Assembly: GCA_017558555.1 (NCBI GenBank)
Contig: JAFYUJ010000071.1
Coordinates: 1 to 50,239, forward strand
Direction of reading: 5' to 3'
Source of the DNA: Akkermansia sp.
GTDB taxonomy: Bacteria > Verrucomicrobiota > Verrucomicrobiia > Verrucomicrobiales > Akkermansiaceae
DNA: 50,239 nucleotides
This document shows positions 1 to 9,058 of the stretch, piece by piece; the stretch's first letter is position 1; each line of letters opens with the position of its first letter. The notes under the pieces were generated by a model that was not told the origin of the DNA, did no database searches, and worked only from the letters and a program-made list of their open reading frames with translations. The position numbers were made by a program, and so were the translations under genes.

Positions 1-54
1 GCATTCTGGGATTGACAGACGGGGGACAAGGTGCTATAAGAAACGGCGTACGCT

Positions 55-453
55 ATGCTTCAGGAATACTTTTCAGCATTGATTCAGTTGGTGGCAGGCT
101 TTGGCTTTGCCGGGATGATTATTGTTCTGAGCATCATCTTTGGTCGCCGCGCCAAGCTTCGCAACCCCGCCCACATCCCCTACGAATGCGGTAACGTGCC
201 GGAGGGTGATGGCGCACCGGCATTCTTCTCCATCAAGTACTACATGGTGGCGATTCTGTTCCTGGTGTTCGATTTGGAAGTGATTTTCCTGTATCCCTGG
301 GCACTTGGTTTCAAGGATATTGTGGTAGAAAACGGTGCAGCTTTTGCCGCGATGGCTGTATTCATCGCGGTGCTGATGGTGGCTTACCTGTATGCACTGG
401 CCAAGGGCGTAATCGTGTGGCACCGCAACCCGGCCCCCCGCCGTTTGGGTTGA
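55..453 (+). CDS. nuoA: NADH-quinone oxidoreductase subunit A
   Basis: NuoA is a small membrane subunit of respiratory complex I (NADH:quinone oxidoreductase), in the proton-pumping arm at the junction with the peripheral arm. The 132-residue protein has three hydrophobic helices (about residues 10-30, 62-82 and 95-118). It carries the family hallmarks YECG after the first loop and FDLEVIFLYPWA in the second helix. The length is normal for the family. It is followed at once by a hairpin terminator and then metH, so no other nuo gene lies downstream here. That is unusual, because nuoA normally heads the nuo operon. The basis is clear family motifs. Confidence 0.95.
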   Translation: MLQEYFSALIQLVAGFGFAGMIIVLSIIFGRRAKLRNPAHIPYECGNVPEGDGAPAFFSIKYYMVAILFLVFDLEVIFLYPWALGFKDIVVENGAAFAAMAVFIAVLMVAYLYALAKGVIVWHRNPAPRRLG

Positions 454-479
454 GCCAGATATCCACGAAGGCGATTTTC

Positions 480-518
480 GGCTCTGTCGGCAGCGCAAGA
501 CTGCGGCAGAGCCTTTTT
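480..518 (+). terminator. Rho-independent terminator after nuoA
   Basis: GGCTCTG (480-486) pairs with CAGAGCC (507-513), with an inner GCAG/CTGC stem, followed by five T (514-518) and more T-rich sequence. It separates nuoA from metH. Confidence 0.8.
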
Positions 519-543
519 CTTTTAATAAGTAAATGCAGCAAAC

Positions 544-3500
544 ATGAAGAGTACAGCAGCTGAACGTCAACAATTCCTGGCAGAAACGCTGGCCAAGCGC
601 ATTCTGATATTGGATGGTGGGATGGGCACGATGGTGCAGAAACACCGCTTGCAGGAGGAGGATTACCGGGGCGATTTCTTTGCCGACAGGGCCGCGTACC
701 CCTGCGATTTGAAGAACAACAACGATGTGTTGGTGCTGAGCCGCCCCGGCTTGCTGCGCGAAATTCATGATGCATACTTTGCTGCCGGCTCGGATATGGT
801 GAGCACTTGCACGTTCTCTGCCACCAGCATCGGCCAGCATGAGTTTTTTCACCAGTCTGCTCCCGGGCGGCATGACCAGTCTTATTACGATGGTGTGCTG
901 GCCGATGAGAAGCTGGCCGCGCTGGTGCGTGAGATGAACCTGGCCGCCTGCCGCATTGCCCGCGCTGCTGCGGAGGCGGCGGAAGCCCGCGAGCATCGCC
1001 CCTGTCTGGTGGCGGGCTCGATCGGCCCGATGGCGGTGACGGCTTCTCTCTCCCCGGATGTGAATGACCCCGGCTACCGCGCCATCAATTTCGAGCAACT
1101 GCGCCGCGCCTATCGTGCCCAGGTGCTGGCTCTTGTGGAGGGCGGGGTTGATGTGCTGCTGCTGGAGACGATTTTTGACACGCTGAATGCCAAGGCCTGC
1201 TTGTTTGCCATAGATGAGCTGCGCGAGACGATGCCGCTGCCGCCGGTGATGATCAGCTTCACCATTACAGACAAGGCCGGGCGCACGCTCTCCGGACAGA
1301 CGGTGGAGGCGTTCTGGAACTCGGTGCGCCATGCGAAGCCTCTTTCCATTGGTATCAACTGTGCCCTGGGGGCAGACTTGATGCTGCCCTTCGCCCGCGA
1401 GCTGGCTGCCCTGGCCGATTGCGCCATCAGCATGTATCCCAATGCCGGGTTGCCGGATCCGCTCAGCCCCACGGGCTATGCCCACAGCGCGGAGCATATG
1501 GCCGGTATTATCCGTCGGTATGCCGAGGAAGGATTGCTGAACTTTGTGGGCGGTTGCTGCGGTACTACGCCGGAATACATTGCCGCCATGCACGAGGCTG
1601 TGGCCGGATATGCGCCGCGCGCCATCCCCTTGCGTCCTGCGGGGGGCACCATGCGTTTATCCGGGCTGGAGCCGCTCAGCCACAACCGCGCGGATGGAAC
1701 CTTGTTCATCGGCGAGCGCTGCAACGTGGCCGGTTCTCCCAAGTTTGCCCGCCTGGTGCGCGAGGGAAATTATACCGAAGCGCTGGAAATAGCCCGCCAA
1801 CAGGTGGAGAAGGGGGCCCGCGTGCTGGACTTCTGCTTTGATGATGGCATGATTGATGGCCCCGAGGCCATGACCCGTTTCCTGAACCTGGTCTCTGCTG
1901 AGCCGGATATTGCCCGTGTGCCGTTCATGATAGATTCCTCCAAGTGGGAAGTCATCGAGGCGGGGCTTCGCTGCTTGCAGGGCAAGGGAATTGTGAACTC
2001 CATATCGCTGAAGAATGGCGAGGAAGAGTTCCTGCACCAGGCCAAACTGCTGCGCCGCTATGGTGCTGCTGTGGTGGTGATGGGCTTTGATGAGCAGGGG
2101 CAGGCCAGCGGGCGAGAAGACCGCATTGCTATTGCTCACCGCGCGTATGATTTGCTCGTCAACCGCGTGGGATTCCCCGAGGAAGATATCATTTTTGACC
2201 CCAATGTACTGACTGTGGGCACAGGGATCGCGGAGCATGCCAATCATGCGCTGCATTTCTTCCAGGCGGCGGCAGAAATCACCCGCTGCCACCCGCATTG
2301 CCACATTTCCGGTGGTATTTCCAACGTATCATTCTCCTTCCGCGGCAACAACCCTGTGCGCGAGGCCATGCACTCCGCCTTCCTGCACCATGCGGCTGCC
2401 GGTGGCCTGGATATCTGCATTGTGAACGCCGCGCTCATGGGGTGCTATGAGGAGATTCCGCCCCACCGCCGCAAGCTGGTGGATGATGTGCTGCTCAACA
2501 GCGCAGAGGATGCCACTGAGTGCCTTATTTCGTACGCACAGGAACTTTCTGCCGCCAAGGAACGAGAAAAAGCGCTTTCCACCGGTGCTCCCGCTGCCAA
2601 AGCCGCCCCCGCTGTGGCCGATTGGCGCAAAGGCAGCGTGCAGGAGCGCCTGGCGCATGCCCTCGTGAAAGGTATCAGCACCCATGTGGAGCAGGATACC
2701 CGCGAGGCCTTGGAACTATGCGGCTCCCCGCTGGCGGTGATTGAAGGTCCGCTCATGGAGGGCATGAAGCAGGTGGGCGAGCTTTTTGGTGCCGGCAAGA
2801 TGTTCCTGCCGCAGGTGGTGAAGAGCGCCCGCGTGATGAAACAGAGCGTAGCCGTGCTCACGCCTCTTCTGGAAGCCGGACAGGGGCAGGGCGCTTCTGC
2901 CGGCACCGTGGTGCTGGCCACGGTGAAAGGGGATGTGCACGATATTGGTAAAAATATCGTAGGCGTGGTGCTGGCTTGCAATGGATTCCGCGTGGTGGAT
3001 CTCGGTGTGATGGTGCCACTGGAGGATATTGTGGCTGCGGTGGAGCGCGAAAAGGCAGATTTGGTGGCTTTGTCCGGGTTGATTACGCCCTCTCTGGAGG
3101 AAATGGCCAAGGTGGCGCAGGCCTTGCAGGCTGCCGGGCAGACGCTCCCCTTGTTGGTGGGAGGTGCCACGACCAGCCCCATGCACACCGCGCTCAAGCT
3201 GGCTCCGCTGTATCCTGCCGGTGTGGTGGTGCAGACGGCTGATGCCTCGGCCATCGTGCCTGTGGCTTCGGCTCTCATCGGGGCCGGTCGGCAGGCATAC
3301 CGTGAGGAAATCCTGGCTCTGCAACAGAGCATGCGCGAGAGCTACCAGGCCAAATCCATTCCGTTGATGCCGCTGGCGCAGGCCCGCTCCCGGGTGTTGG
3401 CTCCCGGTGCCACCCAGCCGCGGCCCGAGCGTACGGGGGTGTTCACCGCTGCAGTGCCGCAGGGTTGCCCCTGCTGCAGCAAGGCTCCGGATGTGGCGCT

Positions 3501-4281
3501 GAGCTGGGATGAGCTATTGCAGCGGGCTGATTGGTCCATTTTATTGCGCACTTATGGCATGCAGGATGTGTGGAACCCCGCCCGCGGCAGCATGCACCCG
3601 GATGCCCCGGCTGACAAGGCCGCGCAGGCACAGAGCCTCATGGATGATGCCCGCGCTCTGCTGACCCGCGGTATGGAAGAGAATCGCCTGCATGCCCGTG
3701 CATGCTACGGCGTGTGGCCCGCCCGCCGCATGGGGGATGATATCGAGGTAGAGGGTGGCACCATGCTCCACACGCTCCGCCAGCAGAAAGAATCCGCCAA
3801 GCCGCGCCTGGCTCTGGCTGATTTTGTGGCAGAACAAGAGGGCTATGTGGGGGCTATGCAGCTTTCCATCACGGGGGCAGATGTGTGGGCCGCAGAGTTC
3901 AACGCCCAACATGATACCTACAACGCTATCCTGTGCGAGGCTCTGGCCAATATGCTGGCTGAAGCGTTGGCCGAGCGCACGCATGAATGCATGCTTGCCA
4001 TCTGGCCGGAGCAGGGGGGCTCTGTCTCCATTCGACCGGCTTGTGGCTACCCCAGCCAGCCCGACCACGCAGAAAAGCGCACCGTGTTCGCCTTGCTCAA
4101 TGCCACGGAGCACACTGGCTGCTGCCTGACGGATACCTGCATGATGACCCCCTCATCTTCCGTGTGCGCCTTGTTCTTCAATCACCCCGCAGCCCGCTAC
4201 TTTGCCGTGGGGCCGATAGGGAAGGACCAGCGCGCCGATTACGAAGCCCGCAGCGGGCATAAACTGCCGGAAACGCTGTGA
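544..4281 (+). CDS. metH: Cobalamin-dependent methionine synthase
   Basis: MetH transfers the methyl group of 5-methyltetrahydrofolate to homocysteine through a cobalamin cofactor, making methionine in the cytoplasm. At 1245 residues it is full length and all four modules are visible. The homocysteine S-methyltransferase module comes first, with zinc-ligand cysteines near residue 273 and in GGCCGTTP near 336. A pterin-binding domain follows at about 370-620. The B12 cap and Rossmann module contain the cobalamin-binding [10 protein letters not shown] near residue 797. The C-terminal AdoMet-dependent reactivation domain has [12 protein letters not shown]. Translation starts after the nuoA terminator. 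I see no cobalamin riboswitch in the 90-base gap upstream. The Ala-rich linker near residues 680-695 is longer than usual. Confidence 0.97.
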   Translation: MKSTAAERQQFLAETLAKRILILDGGMGTMVQKHRLQEEDYRGDFFADRAAYPCDLKNNNDVLVLSRPGLLREIHDAYFAAGSDMVSTCTFSATSIGQHEFFHQSAPGRHDQSYYDGVLADEKLAALVREMNLAACRIARAAAEAAEAREHRPCLVAGSIGPMAVTASLSPDVNDPGYRAINFEQLRRAYRAQVLALVEGGVDVLLLETIFDTLNAKACLFAIDELRETMPLPPVMISFTITDKAGRTLSGQTVEAFWNSVRHAKPLSIGINCALGADLMLPFARELAALADCAISMYPNAGLPDPLSPTGYAHSAEHMAGIIRRYAEEGLLNFVGGCCGTTPEYIAAMHEAVAGYAPRAIPLRPAGGTMRLSGLEPLSHNRADGTLFIGERCNVAGSPKFARLVREGNYTEALEIARQQVEKGARVLDFCFDDGMIDGPEAMTRFLNLVSAEPDIARVPFMIDSSKWEVIEAGLRCLQGKGIVNSISLKNGEEEFLHQAKLLRRYGAAVVVMGFDEQGQASGREDRIAIAHRAYDLLVNRVGFPEEDIIFDPNVLTVGTGIAEHANHALHFFQAAAEITRCHPHCHISGGISNVSFSFRGNNPVREAMHSAFLHHAAAGGLDICIVNAALMGCYEEIPPHRRKLVDDVLLNSAEDATECLISYAQELSAAKEREKALSTGAPAAKAAPAVADWRKGSVQERLAHALVKGISTHVEQDTREALELCGSPLAVIEGPLMEGMKQVGELFGAGKMFLPQVVKSARVMKQSVAVLTPLLEAGQGQGASAGTVVLATVKGDVHDIGKNIVGVVLACNGFRVVDLGVMVPLEDIVAAVEREKADLVALSGLITPSLEEMAKVAQALQAAGQTLPLLVGGATTSPMHTALKLAPLYPAGVVVQTADASAIVPVASALIGAGRQAYREEILALQQSMRESYQAKSIPLMPLAQARSRVLAPGATQPRPERTGVFTAAVPQGCPCCSKAPDVALSWDELLQRADWSILLRTYGMQDVWNPARGSMHPDAPADKAAQAQSLMDDARALLTRGMEENRLHARACYGVWPARRMGDDIEVEGGTMLHTLRQQKESAKPRLALADFVAEQEGYVGAMQLSITGADVWAAEFNAQHDTYNAILCEALANMLAEALAERTHECMLAIWPEQGGSVSIRPACGYPSQPDHAEKRTVFALLNATEHTGCCLTDTCMMTPSSSVCALFFNHPAARYFAVGPIGKDQRADYEARSGHKLPETL

Positions 4282-4328
4282 TGTGTCCGCTTTTCTACCG
4301 GAAAAAAGTCTTGCAGTTGATTCCGTGC

Positions 4329-4356
4329 TTGCAATCATCAAAATAAATCCTAATAT
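4329..4356 (+). promoter_or_regulatory. Sigma70-type promoter for the epimerase gene
   Basis: A -35 TTGCAA (4329-4334) and a -10 TAATAT (4351-4356) are 16 bases apart, about 35 bases before the epimerase start. The same TTGCAA -35 recurs before dnaB and before the nucleotidyltransferase. Confidence 0.55.
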
Positions 4357-4389
4357 AGTATTCGTTCACAACAACATTAATCTTATACC

Positions 4390-5313
4390 ATGAAAATCCT
4401 CATCACCGGCGGCGCCGGCTTCATCGGTTCTCACATCGCTGAGCACTATCAGGGTAAGGCAGAAGAAATCCGCGTGCTGGATAACCTTCGCACCGGCTAC
4501 AAGAAGAATCTGGATGGCCTTAACGTAACGTTCATCGAAGGCTCCATCACCGACCGCGAGCTCGTGGCCAAGGCTGTGGAGGGCGTGGACTACATTTTCC
4601 ACATGGCTGCTCTGGTGTCTGTGCCGGAATCCATGTCCAAGATTCGTGAATGCCTTGATCTCAACGTGAACGGCCTGCTTATCGTGCTGGAAGAAGCCAG
4701 CAAGGCCGGTTGCAAGAAAGTGGTGCTTGCTTCCTCCGCTGCCATCTATGGCGACAACCCCGTTGTACCCAAGGTGGAGACCATGTACCCCGAGCCCAAG
4801 AGCCCCTATGGCATCACCAAGCTGGACGGCGAGTACTACATGGATATGTTCCGCACCACCGGCCAGATCAACACCGGCTGCTGCCGCTTCTTCAATGTGT
4901 TCGGCCCCCGCCAGGATCCCAAGGGTGCCTACGCTGCCGCTGTGCCCATCTTCATGGAAAAAGCCATCAAGGGCGAAGACATCACCGTGTACGGCGATGG
5001 CGAGCAGACCCGCGACTTCATCTATGTGAAGGATATTGTGGGCGCTCTGGCCTATGTGGCAGAGCATCCTGAAGTGACCGGCGTGAACAATGTGGGTTAC
5101 GGTGGTCAGATTACCATCAACAAGCTGGCAGACATCATCATCGAGGCCGCCGGTTCCACCTCCAAGGTGGTACACCTGCCCGAGCGCCCCGGCGATGTGA
5201 AGCACTCCCGCGCTTGCGCTGACAAGCTCCGCGCCGCCGGTTGGGAGCCCCAGCACACACTGGAAGAAGGCCTCAAGACGACGCTTGAGTACTTCAAGAG
5301 CGTCACCAAGTAA
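4390..5313 (+). CDS. NAD-dependent sugar epimerase (UDP-glucose/UDP-GlcNAc 4-epimerase type)
   Basis: This is an extended short-chain dehydrogenase acting on nucleotide sugars, most likely a UDP-hexose or UDP-N-acetylhexosamine 4-epimerase. The NAD-binding GGAGFIGSHI lies at residues 7-16. The catalytic region has SSAAIYG and then YGITK (Tyr and Lys of YxxxK) near 140. A QTRDFIYVKDIV motif near 205 is typical of WbpP/GalE-like enzymes. The length, 307 residues, is normal. It has its own promoter and a perfect 14-bp terminator, so it is monocistronic. With hexosaminidases and a hexosamine kinase in the same window, a role in UDP-GlcNAc/UDP-GalNAc interconversion is plausible but inferred; the substrate cannot be fixed from sequence alone. 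Confidence 0.88.
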   Translation: MKILITGGAGFIGSHIAEHYQGKAEEIRVLDNLRTGYKKNLDGLNVTFIEGSITDRELVAKAVEGVDYIFHMAALVSVPESMSKIRECLDLNVNGLLIVLEEASKAGCKKVVLASSAAIYGDNPVVPKVETMYPEPKSPYGITKLDGEYYMDMFRTTGQINTGCCRFFNVFGPRQDPKGAYAAAVPIFMEKAIKGEDITVYGDGEQTRDFIYVKDIVGALAYVAEHPEVTGVNNVGYGGQITINKLADIIIEAAGSTSKVVHLPERPGDVKHSRACADKLRAAGWEPQHTLEEGLKTTLEYFKSVTK

Positions 5314-5334
5314 GATTGATATCTTTCTATTTCT

Positions 5335-5376
5335 GCGCACCGCAAAGCTCCACACGCTGCTTTGCGGTGCGCTTTT
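5335..5376 (+). terminator. Strong terminator after the epimerase gene
   Basis: A perfect 14-bp stem, GCGCACCGCAAAGC (5335-5348) with GCTTTGCGGTGCGC (5359-5372), has a 10-base loop and is followed by TTTT. It ends only 14 bases before the start of the SWIM protein gene. Confidence 0.9.
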
Positions 5377-5390
5377 ACCCATACGTCCTG

Positions 5391-6071
5391 ATGTGCGATG
5401 AATTCACACCCCGCCTGAGCGCCAAGGAACTTGGCAAGCTGGCGGCTGCCCGCCTGGCAGAGCTGCAAGATGCCGGCGAGGAGCTGCAGCCCGTGGTGTG
5501 CGCGTCCCGCAAATTAGCCGGGAAATTCTGGGGGCAGGCCTGGATGCGGCACCTGGCCCATTGCGAGGCAGGGGGGCTTTGCCTGGCTCCCGGGCGCGCG
5601 CTGCTGCGCCATGGCTGCGTGCTGGATGTGCGCCTCTCCCCCGGGCTCATCACCGCCAAAGTGAGTGCGGATGAGCTTTACGAGGTGAGCTTGCAGCTCA
5701 GCCCGCCGGATGAAGAGCGTGTAGCTGCCATGCGCAGCTTGTGCAGCGGGCGCATTGATTCGCTCGTGTCCCTCCTTTCCGGCAAAGTGGATGCCACGGT
5801 CATGGAGCAACTTTGCCACCCTGAAAGCGGACTCCTCCCGGAGCCTTCTGATTGGCACATGTTCTGCAGCTGCGCGGATTGGGCGGAGCCGTGTTCCCAT
5901 GCCGCCGCAGCCATCTATGCCGCCGGTGTCCTTATCGATGCCAATCCCTCGCTCCTCTTCCTCCTGCGCTCCATTGAGCCGGATTCTCTTGTGTCCGCAC
6001 CTGTTCTTACCTCACAAACGTTTGATGTAGCAGAACTCTCTGCCACCTTCGGCATCGAATTGGATGTGTGA
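5391..6071 (+). CDS. SWIM zinc-finger domain protein
   Basis: A 226-residue cytoplasmic protein containing a SWIM-type zinc finger, CSCADWAEPCSHAAA (C-x-C-x6-C-x-H), near residue 160. SWIM domains bind DNA or partner proteins; in bacteria such proteins are often found beside SNF2-family helicases, and none is present here. The N-terminal half has a GxxWG-like pattern (AGKFWGQAWMRHL) typical of bacterial SWIM proteins. The start at 5391 is chosen because an upstream in-frame ATG at 5316 would place the strong terminator hairpin (5335-5376) inside the coding region. The function is not known beyond the domain. Confidence 0.8.
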   Translation: MCDEFTPRLSAKELGKLAAARLAELQDAGEELQPVVCASRKLAGKFWGQAWMRHLAHCEAGGLCLAPGRALLRHGCVLDVRLSPGLITAKVSADELYEVSLQLSPPDEERVAAMRSLCSGRIDSLVSLLSGKVDATVMEQLCHPESGLLPEPSDWHMFCSCADWAEPCSHAAAAIYAAGVLIDANPSLLFLLRSIEPDSLVSAPVLTSQTFDVAELSATFGIELDV

Positions 6072-6132
6072 GGTAAAGAGCAAGAAGGAGCGTGTCGACG
6101 GCGCTGAAAAGTTGCGTTATGCGTTGAGAGGC

Positions 6133-6162
6133 TTGTTTCAAAATGCAATTGTTGTGTAAATA
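6133..6162 (+). promoter_or_regulatory. Possible promoter for the membrane protein gene
   Basis: TTGTTT (6133-6138) and TAAATA (6157-6162) are separated by 18 bases in an AT-rich stretch, about 50 bases before the preferred start at 6214. The match is only moderate. Confidence 0.35.
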
Positions 6163-6213
6163 ACATTGCCATATTGCGTCAAATATGCTAGAAATGATGC
6201 AAGGGGTGTAGTG

Positions 6214-6993
6214 ATGAATTCGGAAGAACGAAGAGCGTTGCCATGGTGGCAGATACCACATGCACTGGGGCTGGATGTGGCATTCGCTGTGTGCATGTGG
6301 GCCCGGGCGTGTGCCGAGGGCGTGCAGGCTTCGTTGGCGGGCTCGGGGGGCTGGCCTTTGCTGGTGGGCGGTGCGTGGCTGAGCGTGATGGTGCCGCGAT
6401 TGATGAGCAAGACCTCGCGGTGCAGAGCGTGGCCCCTTGTATGTCGTATACTTCTGTGGGTGGTGGCCTTGGGGGCAGAGCTGTGGTTGCTGTGGTTGCT
6501 GCTGTATGAAATGGGGGCGGGTATGCTGGCGTTTGTTTCGTATGCTGTGGCATTGCTATGCTGGAGTTTGTGCTTCCGCTGGTGTTGGATGAAGAGTGCA
6601 TGTTGGAGCTGGGCTCTTGCCATTATGTGCTATGGCCCCATTGTTAACTATGCGATGTCGTTTTATAACGGCGCCATCCTTTTTCAATATCTGTCCATCT
6701 GGGGGATGGCCGGTGTCTTTTTTCTGTTTTTCTTGCACAGACAGGATACGCACAGGGGAAGGGGCCGATGGCTGACTTGGACGTGTACGCTGATTCTGCT
6801 GAACGTGTCATGTTGCTGGTGCGTTGTCCCGGCGGAGGAGAAGTCCATCCTGGGGTTGTTTGTCCTGGGGGTGATGAGCATTGTGCTGCTGCGCTGGTTG
6901 GTGCGAGGGAGAGGCGTTGACGCTTGTGATGCATTGGACTGGCCGGTGATGGGGCTGGCTGCGGTGGCGCATTTGTGCTTTTTTGCCGTTTGA
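6214..6993 (+). CDS. Polytopic membrane protein of unknown function
   Basis: A 259-residue, very Trp- and Cys-rich hydrophobic protein with about seven to eight predicted membrane helices and short loops. No family motif is recognised. The start at 6214 is preferred over 6166 because AAGGGG (6201-6206) gives a Shine-Dalgarno sequence 7 bases before this ATG. It stands between the SWIM protein and the exported Pro/Ala-rich protein on the same strand, with about 100-140 bases of intergenic DNA on each side, so co-transcription is uncertain. It could be an exporter or sensor-like integral membrane protein, but nothing in the sequence decides this. Confidence 0.65.
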   Translation: MNSEERRALPWWQIPHALGLDVAFAVCMWARACAEGVQASLAGSGGWPLLVGGAWLSVMVPRLMSKTSRCRAWPLVCRILLWVVALGAELWLLWLLLYEMGAGMLAFVSYAVALLCWSLCFRWCWMKSACWSWALAIMCYGPIVNYAMSFYNGAILFQYLSIWGMAGVFFLFFLHRQDTHRGRGRWLTWTCTLILLNVSCCWCVVPAEEKSILGLFVLGVMSIVLLRWLVRGRGVDACDALDWPVMGLAAVAHLCFFAV

Positions 6994-7092
6994 AGTCTAA
7001 AATTGCGCATGCTGATGGCAAAGGATGCTTGCAATGAGATGGAGCTTGTGATACAAAGGAGTATGGTCTGAACAACGACCATTTCTGATGCC

Positions 7093-8232
7093 ATGAAGTC
7101 TCAGGTAATCGTATCGGTGTTTGTCGGCAGCTCCCTGATGGTGGGGGCTGAGCCGGTGCCGCCCGAAAATGCGCAGGTTGAGCCCGTGCCGGCGCAGGTG
7201 ATGAATCAGGACGCCGTCGTGATGGCTGCGTTGCAGAAGCTGAGCGGCTCGCTGGAGCGTTTGGTGGCGATGTTGACCTCTATCAAAGATAAGCCGACAG
7301 CGGAGTTGCACGCGTTTGATGTGGGCAATCTTTTCATTGATTATGAGACCAGTCTGGCTGAGTATCAAACGGCCACGGCAGGGATGAAGGAGTCTGACGT
7401 GGGCCGCATGGCAATGGATGATTTGCGCCGCTACAAGTTCCTGAACAAGCGCTTCCGCGTGCAATGCCGCCGTTTGTCGTGGGCGAATCATTATGACTGC
7501 CTGGATTTGCGTACGGCCATGGGCGAGGATGTGGCAGACCACGAGACGGAGCCGGAAAAGGAGCGCCCCCTGTTGCCGGACGAGCAGGTGCAGCAGCTGG
7601 CGGCCTCTGTGGCGAATGCTCATGCTCTGTACCTGAGCTGTAATTCTAATGTGAAGGGCGGCCCCGGCTTCTCTCGCGAGACCGCTTGGGTGATGCTGGA
7701 TTACAAAATGTCTGTCATCCCTCAGGAGTATGAAATCATGAAGCAGGTGATACGCCAGACGCCTGACAGACAGAGTCTTGTCTATGAAGGTGAACGCTGG
7801 TATGACTTGCTGGAATATGATGTGAAGGTGGATGGTGTGACCTATACGGTCGACCAATGGTTTGACATTACGCTGCATGCTGATACAATGAACGCCCGCG
7901 CTAAGGCCGCTGCGACGTCGCAACCGCCGGTTGAGCCAGCGGTGAGTGTGCCTGCGGCATCGGCCCCGGCTGAAACCGCCACGCTTGTCCCGACAACTCT
8001 GGTTACGCCGGCAGCCGTGCCTCCTGCATCTGCACCTGCTGCATCCGCAGGCACTCCCGCCACAGCCCCCGCGGCGGAAGCCACGGACCCGGCGCCAACA
8101 ACCAAGAAAACGAAGCGCAGCCGAAGCAACGCCGATCCCCCGGCCACCACACCGACGCCTGAGCCGCCCCCCGCCCCCGCAGTCAAGCAGGCTCCTGCAC
8201 CCATGCCTCTCCCCATCCCCTCGACGGTTTAA
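7093..8232 (+). CDS. Exported protein with Pro/Ala-rich C-terminal tail
   Basis: A 379-residue protein of unknown function. A short hydrophobic N-terminus (residues 4-18), ending near GAEP, looks like a signal peptide. The central part (about 35-280) is mainly alpha-helical and charged, and resembles no family I recognise. From about residue 275 to the end it is almost wholly Ala, Pro, Thr and Val, with a basic KKTKRSRS patch. Such tails often span the periplasm or cell wall. It is 7 bases upstream of the SDR gene, and that gene overlaps the GH75-like gene, so the three probably form one transcript. No clear Shine-Dalgarno sequence precedes the start. Confidence 0.6.
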   Translation: MKSQVIVSVFVGSSLMVGAEPVPPENAQVEPVPAQVMNQDAVVMAALQKLSGSLERLVAMLTSIKDKPTAELHAFDVGNLFIDYETSLAEYQTATAGMKESDVGRMAMDDLRRYKFLNKRFRVQCRRLSWANHYDCLDLRTAMGEDVADHETEPEKERPLLPDEQVQQLAASVANAHALYLSCNSNVKGGPGFSRETAWVMLDYKMSVIPQEYEIMKQVIRQTPDRQSLVYEGERWYDLLEYDVKVDGVTYTVDQWFDITLHADTMNARAKAAATSQPPVEPAVSVPAASAPAETATLVPTTLVTPAAVPPASAPAASAGTPATAPAAEATDPAPTTKKTKRSRSNADPPATTPTPEPPPAPAVKQAPAPMPLPIPSTV

Positions 8233-8239
8233 ACAACAC

Positions 8240-9058
8240 ATGAAGTATCAGCAAGCTATCATCACCGGTGCCTCATCAGGATTTGGTGCGGCGTATGCCC
8301 GGCGTCTCGCCGCAGCGTGTGAACGTTTGGTTTTAGTGGCCCGCCGAGGTGAGATTTTGAATGAGCTGGCTGCTGAGCTGAAGACCGATTACCCCGGATT
8401 GGAGGTGCAGGTGAAGGTGTGTGATTTGTCCGCGCCCGAGGCACGCTGCGGCTTGATAGCTGAGCTGAAATCTCAACTTTTGAGTGGCAAAACGCTGCTG
8501 ATTAACAATGCAGGGTTAGGGGATTATGGCGAGTTGGCCTCTGCTACGGCAGTGCGCAACGCTGCTATGATGCAAGTGAATATGCTGGCGCTTGTGGAGC
8601 TGTGCCATGCAATTGCTCCTCTGCTCAAAGCGCAGGGGGGCGCTATCATCAATATAGCATCTCTTGCGGCTGATTTACCCATCCCTGATTTTGCCATTTA
8701 TGCCGCCAGCAAGGCGTTCGTGGCTTCGTTTTCGGAGGCTCTGCGCATAGAATTGCACGCCAGCGGCGTGCCGGTTTTGGCGGTGTGTCCCGGCCCGGTG
8801 CATACAGAGTTTGGCCAGGTGGCGCGCCGCAGCGGCTGCTCTGATGGCGCTGCTCCCTTCAAGAAATGGTTTTATTCGACCATCCCGACAGTGGTGGATG
8901 GCAGCTTGAGAGCGTTGGAGCGGGGCAAGGCCCGCTTTTATCCCTCTCTTAAAATCCGCATGGCAGGATTGCTGGTGCGCAATATGCCACTCCCTGTTTT
9001 GCGTTTCATCATGGGCATGCGCCCCCGCAAGGTCACAGCGACCCATCCTGAGTCATGA
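8240..9058 (+). CDS. Short-chain dehydrogenase/reductase
   Basis: A classical SDR oxidoreductase of 272 residues using NAD(P)H. The cofactor-binding TGASSGFG lies at about residues 9-16 and NNAG near 89. The active-site Ser is in INIASLAADLP, and YAASK supplies the catalytic Tyr and Lys near 153-157. A PGPVHTEF motif follows. It resembles the DltE/YqjQ-like SDR group (classical ketone or aldehyde reductases); the substrate is unknown. The start at 8240 is chosen because coding similarity begins at MKYQQAIITGAS and it lies 7 bases after the previous stop. Its stop overlaps the start of the next gene (ATGA), indicating translational coupling. Confidence 0.88.
   Translation: MKYQQAIITGASSGFGAAYARRLAAACERLVLVARRGEILNELAAELKTDYPGLEVQVKVCDLSAPEARCGLIAELKSQLLSGKTLLINNAGLGDYGELASATAVRNAAMMQVNMLALVELCHAIAPLLKAQGGAIINIASLAADLPIPDFAIYAASKAFVASFSEALRIELHASGVPVLAVCPGPVHTEFGQVARRSGCSDGAAPFKKWFYSTIPTVVDGSLRALERGKARFYPSLKIRMAGLLVRNMPLPVLRFIMGMRPRKVTATHPES

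Noticed and set aside
454..543. Cobalamin riboswitch before metH
   Set aside because: The 90-base gap holds only the nuoA terminator. It is too short and has no B12-box.
73..1593. Long open frame of 506 codons on the minus strand, opposite nuoA and metH
   Set aside because: It is a shadow of metH. It has no known motifs, is rich in His, Gln and Arg, and crosses the nuoA terminator.
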